Shown: positions 62,462 to 64,000 of the stretch, piece by piece | Position numbering within the stretch: position 1 is the stretch's first letter | Layout of the letters: every line of letters begins with the position of its first letter | From: Batillaria attramentaria | Lineage: Eukaryota > Mollusca > Gastropoda > Batillariidae | DNA: 64,000 nucleotides | Direction: 5' to 3' | Assembly: GCA_018292915.2 (NCBI GenBank) | Contig: JACVVK020000205.1 | Location: 82,501-146,500, forward strand | Program-made: the position numbers and the translations under genes | Notes under the pieces: model-generated | What the model was told of the DNA's origin: nothing | Seen by the model: only the letters and a program-made list of their open reading frames with translations | The model's database searches: none

Positions 62462-63911
62462 CACCCAAAGAAAGTTAGTACTGGCTGTGTGGTATCAGCC
62501 TCCCTCAACATTTCCGTAGCACACCTGATCTTTCAAACAAGACAAAGATTAGAAAAGGAAACGGTAATGACTGCGAAGTGGTTACAAGTTAAGCAAATAA
62601 AAGCGACATAAAAGGGACAGAAACCACTTAACTTTCACAAAGGACGGTACAGGTCAACGTTTCAGCTTTCGCCTTCCTCAGGACACAAACAAATTTGATT
62701 TGTTTGTGTCCTGAGGAAGGCGACAGCCAAAACGTTGACCTGTGCCGTCCTTTGTGAAAGTTAAATACAAAGATTGTTCCAAAACATTTCTACTTTAGAA
62801 GGGAGAAAAAAAAATACGGTTTTTTGACCTTAGCACACACGCTGCTCAAACCATTCAAACTTCATAGTTACTTCATGCAACATAGTGTACACTGACTTGA
62901 TGTCTTGTGCCAGTTTTTCCATTCTGGGCATGAGATGCGTCATGATCAGGTCTGGCACTACATAGATGTGGGATCCACACAGACGGTCCATCAATACATT
63001 GCCCTCACAACCTACTCCTTCAGCATCCTAGAATAAAAGACACATTTTGCCACTAATTCCTTCTTGCTAATTAACACACAGGTACACAATCCTTGCATCT
63101 GAGAGGAATTTGATAGAAAAGAAGATAAAAGTGAAAAGTTACACAGGCAGACAAGTTTGATTTGCACTGGCTGGCAGACAGACAGACAGACAGGCAGGCA
63201 GGCAGGCAGGCAGGTAATAAAATTACGCAAGTTTCTCATTTCCTTTTAAATTGTACAGGGTGGGTGGGTGTTTAGGGGTTTAACGTCCTTTTCCACCACG
63301 TAGGGTGATATCAACGACGGGGCAACGATGAAAAAGCCAGCACAATATTTGGCCCCAGCCGGGATCGAACTCACGACCCGAGCATTAGAAGTCCAACGCT
63401 CTACCATTCGACCACCCCGGCTCCCCTTTAAATTGTACAGAGACTCAGAGACTGATGGTTCTCAAACAGTTCAAAAACAAAGTTTGAAGGGGAGGTGGGT
63501 GAGGGGGAGGAATAAACTGTACGAGAGAGCCAGAACGCACTACAGCACTGTTCCTTACAGCTTTCAAAACCGAGGGTCATTTGGACCCTCTCTGTCAAAT
63601 TAAGGGGGGGCACTTTGTAAACTCACTGATGTACAGCCTCAAAATCTCTGCACCAAATTCTGAAATCTCATAAATGAAGCACATATGTGCGTAATAAGGA
63701 ACACCGCTAAAGTTTGCAGCAAATGAATTAATAAGACACCAAACTGTATTACTGTGGCATCAGTCCGTAAGAGGAGATGAGGTGTCAGTCCCAACTGTCT
63801 TGCACACACAGCCACAGCCCGACAATTATTGGACTCTACAGAGCCGCAGGTGATCACATGACGACAACCTTGCTTCAGGGCATCTGCCATCAAGAACTCC
63901 AGCTTTCTGAC
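54638..63911 (-). CDS. D-cysteine desulfhydrase-like PLP enzyme, copy C (exons 3-9 in window, 5' end cut by window edge)
   Basis: Third paralog; exons 1 and 2 (start and PLP lysine) should lie to the right of the window. Exons present in gene order: 63911-63753, 63027-62897, 62022-61923, 60857-60757, 58274-58111, 56206-56066, 54747-54638. All are open with phases matching copies A and B. It is the most divergent copy: the substrate/PLP-loop motif SIQSNHC is SVESNNC (the His at the position equivalent to 94 is Asn), exon 4 is six bases shorter (two codons lost, in frame, with [12 protein letters not shown] replaced by [10 protein letters not shown]), and exon 7 reads [29 protein letters not shown] and LFLHTGG are intact. 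A LINE, an exon-8 duplication array, two hairpins and SINEs sit in its introns. It is either a changed-specificity paralog or an early relic still free of stops. Confidence 0.85.
54929..55580. mobile_element. Truncated TCAAGGTCA satellite element, intron 8 of copy C
   Basis: It starts at GGCTCCCTTGTGTAACAATG, the same end as the 33918-35291 element, and runs inward as its inverse. The CTCAAGGTCAAGGTCA motifs lie at about 55112, 55405 and 55555, with the variant GTGTCGATGTCAAGGCC at 55259. The far end is missing. Confidence 0.65.
56270..56900 (+). repeat. 217-bp tandem array with duplicated exon-8 pieces, intron 7 of copy C
   Basis: Period 217 bp: the segment GTGTGCAAAAAAGAATGCGT starts near 56351, 56568 and 56785. 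Each unit contains the 3' half of exon 8 with its donor, then CCAATCAAGACAGTTATCCC and a CTACTA/CTG trinucleotide tract. The last unit joins an exon-8 acceptor (about 56894). All pieces have lost the active-site DPTYSGK coding segment and are out of frame, so they are pseudo-exons. Confidence 0.85.
57046..57119. repeat. (CTA/CTG)n trinucleotide tract
   Basis: CTACTACTG..CTG..CTA repeats. The same repeat type recurs at 56300-56343 in the tandem array and at 57660-57715. Confidence 0.9.
57124..57463. mobile_element. hAT-like MITE, intron 7 of copy C
   Basis: The left end CAGGGGCGTAGGAACCACGG and right end TTCCTACGCGCCTG form inverted repeats of hAT type. The interior is polyG/polyC, a CA tract (57290-57341) and GGGCCCC blocks. 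It inserted in CTACCTGTGTGCAAAAAAG of a further exon-8 fragment (57464-57550); the flanks share CTGTG but a full 8-bp duplication is not clear. Confidence 0.55.
57464..57560 (-). pseudogene. Fifth partial exon 8 of copy C
   Basis: It keeps the exon-8 acceptor side (ATTTCATCTACCAAATGCCG) and the 3' half with the donor-side TTGCACACAG, but about 50 bases including the DPTYSGK codons are deleted and the frame is broken. Confidence 0.75.
57717..57787 (+). repeat. tRNA-like SINE head fragment
   Basis: GAGCCGGGGTGGTCGAATGG...GGTCGTGAGTTCGTATCCCA; same family as 36636-36808, truncated after the B box. It is not a tRNA gene: the acceptor stem does not pair and there is an extra base in the B box. 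Confidence 0.7.
58866..60714. mobile_element. Short palindromic element hosting the LINE
   Basis: Removing the LINE and one duplication leaves TTAGTGAAGCTTACATG and CATGTAAGCTTCACTTG as inverted repeats with GGCAATTGCC between them. The LINE landed in a small foldback of about 60 bp that copies A and B do not have. Confidence 0.5.
58894..60670 (+). mobile_element. 5'-truncated LINE in intron 6 of copy C, antisense to the gene
   Basis: The 12-bp duplication TACATGTGGTTG flanks it (58882-58893 and 60671-60682), and the tail is AAGT repeats. The frame is open from the left border to 60665 (about 590 codons): [86 protein letters not shown]. The endonuclease is missing and no ATG opens the frame, so it is dead on arrival. 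It belongs to a sister subfamily of the LINEs at 36931-48937. Confidence 0.88.
61015..61335. other. Extra DNA in intron 5 of copy C
   Basis: Copies A and B run CTAAGTGTAATAGCTTTTGATCTG into shared sequence, whereas copy C departs at GATCTACTGAAGGG and returns near 61345. No repeat family or protein is recognised. Confidence 0.4.
61732..61807. repeat. Hairpin-forming inverted repeat, intron 5 of copy C
   Basis: Arms TTTGTGCCGGTTGATGCATA.. and ..TATGCATTAACCGGCACAAA are complementary over about 36 bases with one mismatch and a 3-base loop. Copies A and B have only one arm (ATGCAAGTAAATA..), so this is an inverted duplication of resident sequence in copy C. Confidence 0.85.
62551..62766. mobile_element. 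Foldback retroelement-like insertion with hammerhead-like motif, intron 4 of copy C
   Basis: 216 bp flanked by the 9-bp duplication ACAAAGATT (62542-62550, 62767-62775); copy B has a single ACAAAGATT. Positions 62629-62763 form inverted arms of about 66 bases with about 4 mismatches. The minus strand of the left arm reads CTGAGGAAGGCGAAAGCTGAAACG, which fits a CUGANGA-stem-GAAAC hammerhead core like those in Penelope-like elements. Confidence 0.6.
63259..63426 (-). mobile_element. tRNA-derived SINE with 14-bp target duplication, intron 3 of copy C
   Basis: Same family as 36636-36808 (head GAGCCGGGGTGGTCGAATGG, B box GAGTTCGATCCCGGC, tail AAACACCCACCCACCC). TTTAAATTGTACAG is repeated at 63245-63258 and 63427-63440. 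Copy A has one such site (TTTTTAATTGTTTAG) and no SINE. Confidence 0.88.
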
Positions 63912-64000
63912 CTGAAAATAGATATAAAGAAGATGAAAGAGCTTGGACTACTGTCAGCCACCGTTCCTTTGATAAAGCCTGATTTTTGTTTCTTCTAAAT

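Overview
This is animal genomic DNA, most likely from a marine mollusc (gastropod-like). Support for that: long introns with GT-AG splice sites, very dense CA/GT, GA and polyC tracts, tRNA-derived SINEs, APE-type non-LTR retrotransposons ending in short tandem repeats instead of poly(A), and arrays of the TCAAGGTCA-type repeat that is abundant in molluscan genomes. The species assignment is inference only. There is no sign of bacterial operons, rRNA genes or CRISPR.

The real host content is one gene family present three times, head to tail, all on the minus strand. It is a nine-exon, PLP-dependent, fold-type-II enzyme of the D-cysteine desulfhydrase / ACC deaminase family (368 aa spliced). 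Copy A spans 2610-9637, copy B 15163-32517 and copy C 54638 to beyond the right edge (its exons 1 and 2 lie outside). Every exon visible is open, with matching phases and GT-AG borders. The two residues that separate D-cysteine desulfhydrases from true ACC deaminases (Ser after the active-site Tyr; Thr in the LFLHTGG motif) are of the desulfhydrase type in all three. The duplicated unit also carries 3' flanking DNA, so related unit heads occur near 1, 10355 and 51646.

The copies differ mainly in what has inserted into them. Copy A intron 5 holds a perfect palindrome flanked by TTAA (piggyBac-like MITE). Copy B has a CR1-like LINE end in its 3' UTR, an 8.7 kb block of nested repeats in intron 4, a SINE, and a hAT-like element carrying a pogo-like element in intron 3. 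Copy C has an array of duplicated exon-8 pieces in intron 7, a LINE in intron 6, two foldback hairpins and a SINE. The paralogs supply empty sites for several insertions, so target-site duplications can be read directly.

Between copies B and C (about 32.7-51.5 kb) lies a gene-poor block. It holds a nuclear-receptor-half-site-like satellite element (33.9-35.3 kb) and a four-level nest: a terminal-inverted-repeat element X (35.53-49.15 kb), an outer LINE, an inner LINE of the same family with an intact 1007-codon ORF, and inside that LINE's 5' UTR a 5.4 kb insertion. The ends of this insertion are inverted arrays of a 22-bp minisatellite, and it carries an unrecognised, spliced-looking gene. 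This satellite-ended element is the best candidate here for something undescribed. Element X has a second, inverted copy at 24.81-26.83 kb, and two small MITE families cluster next to both X copies, making large inverted repeats.
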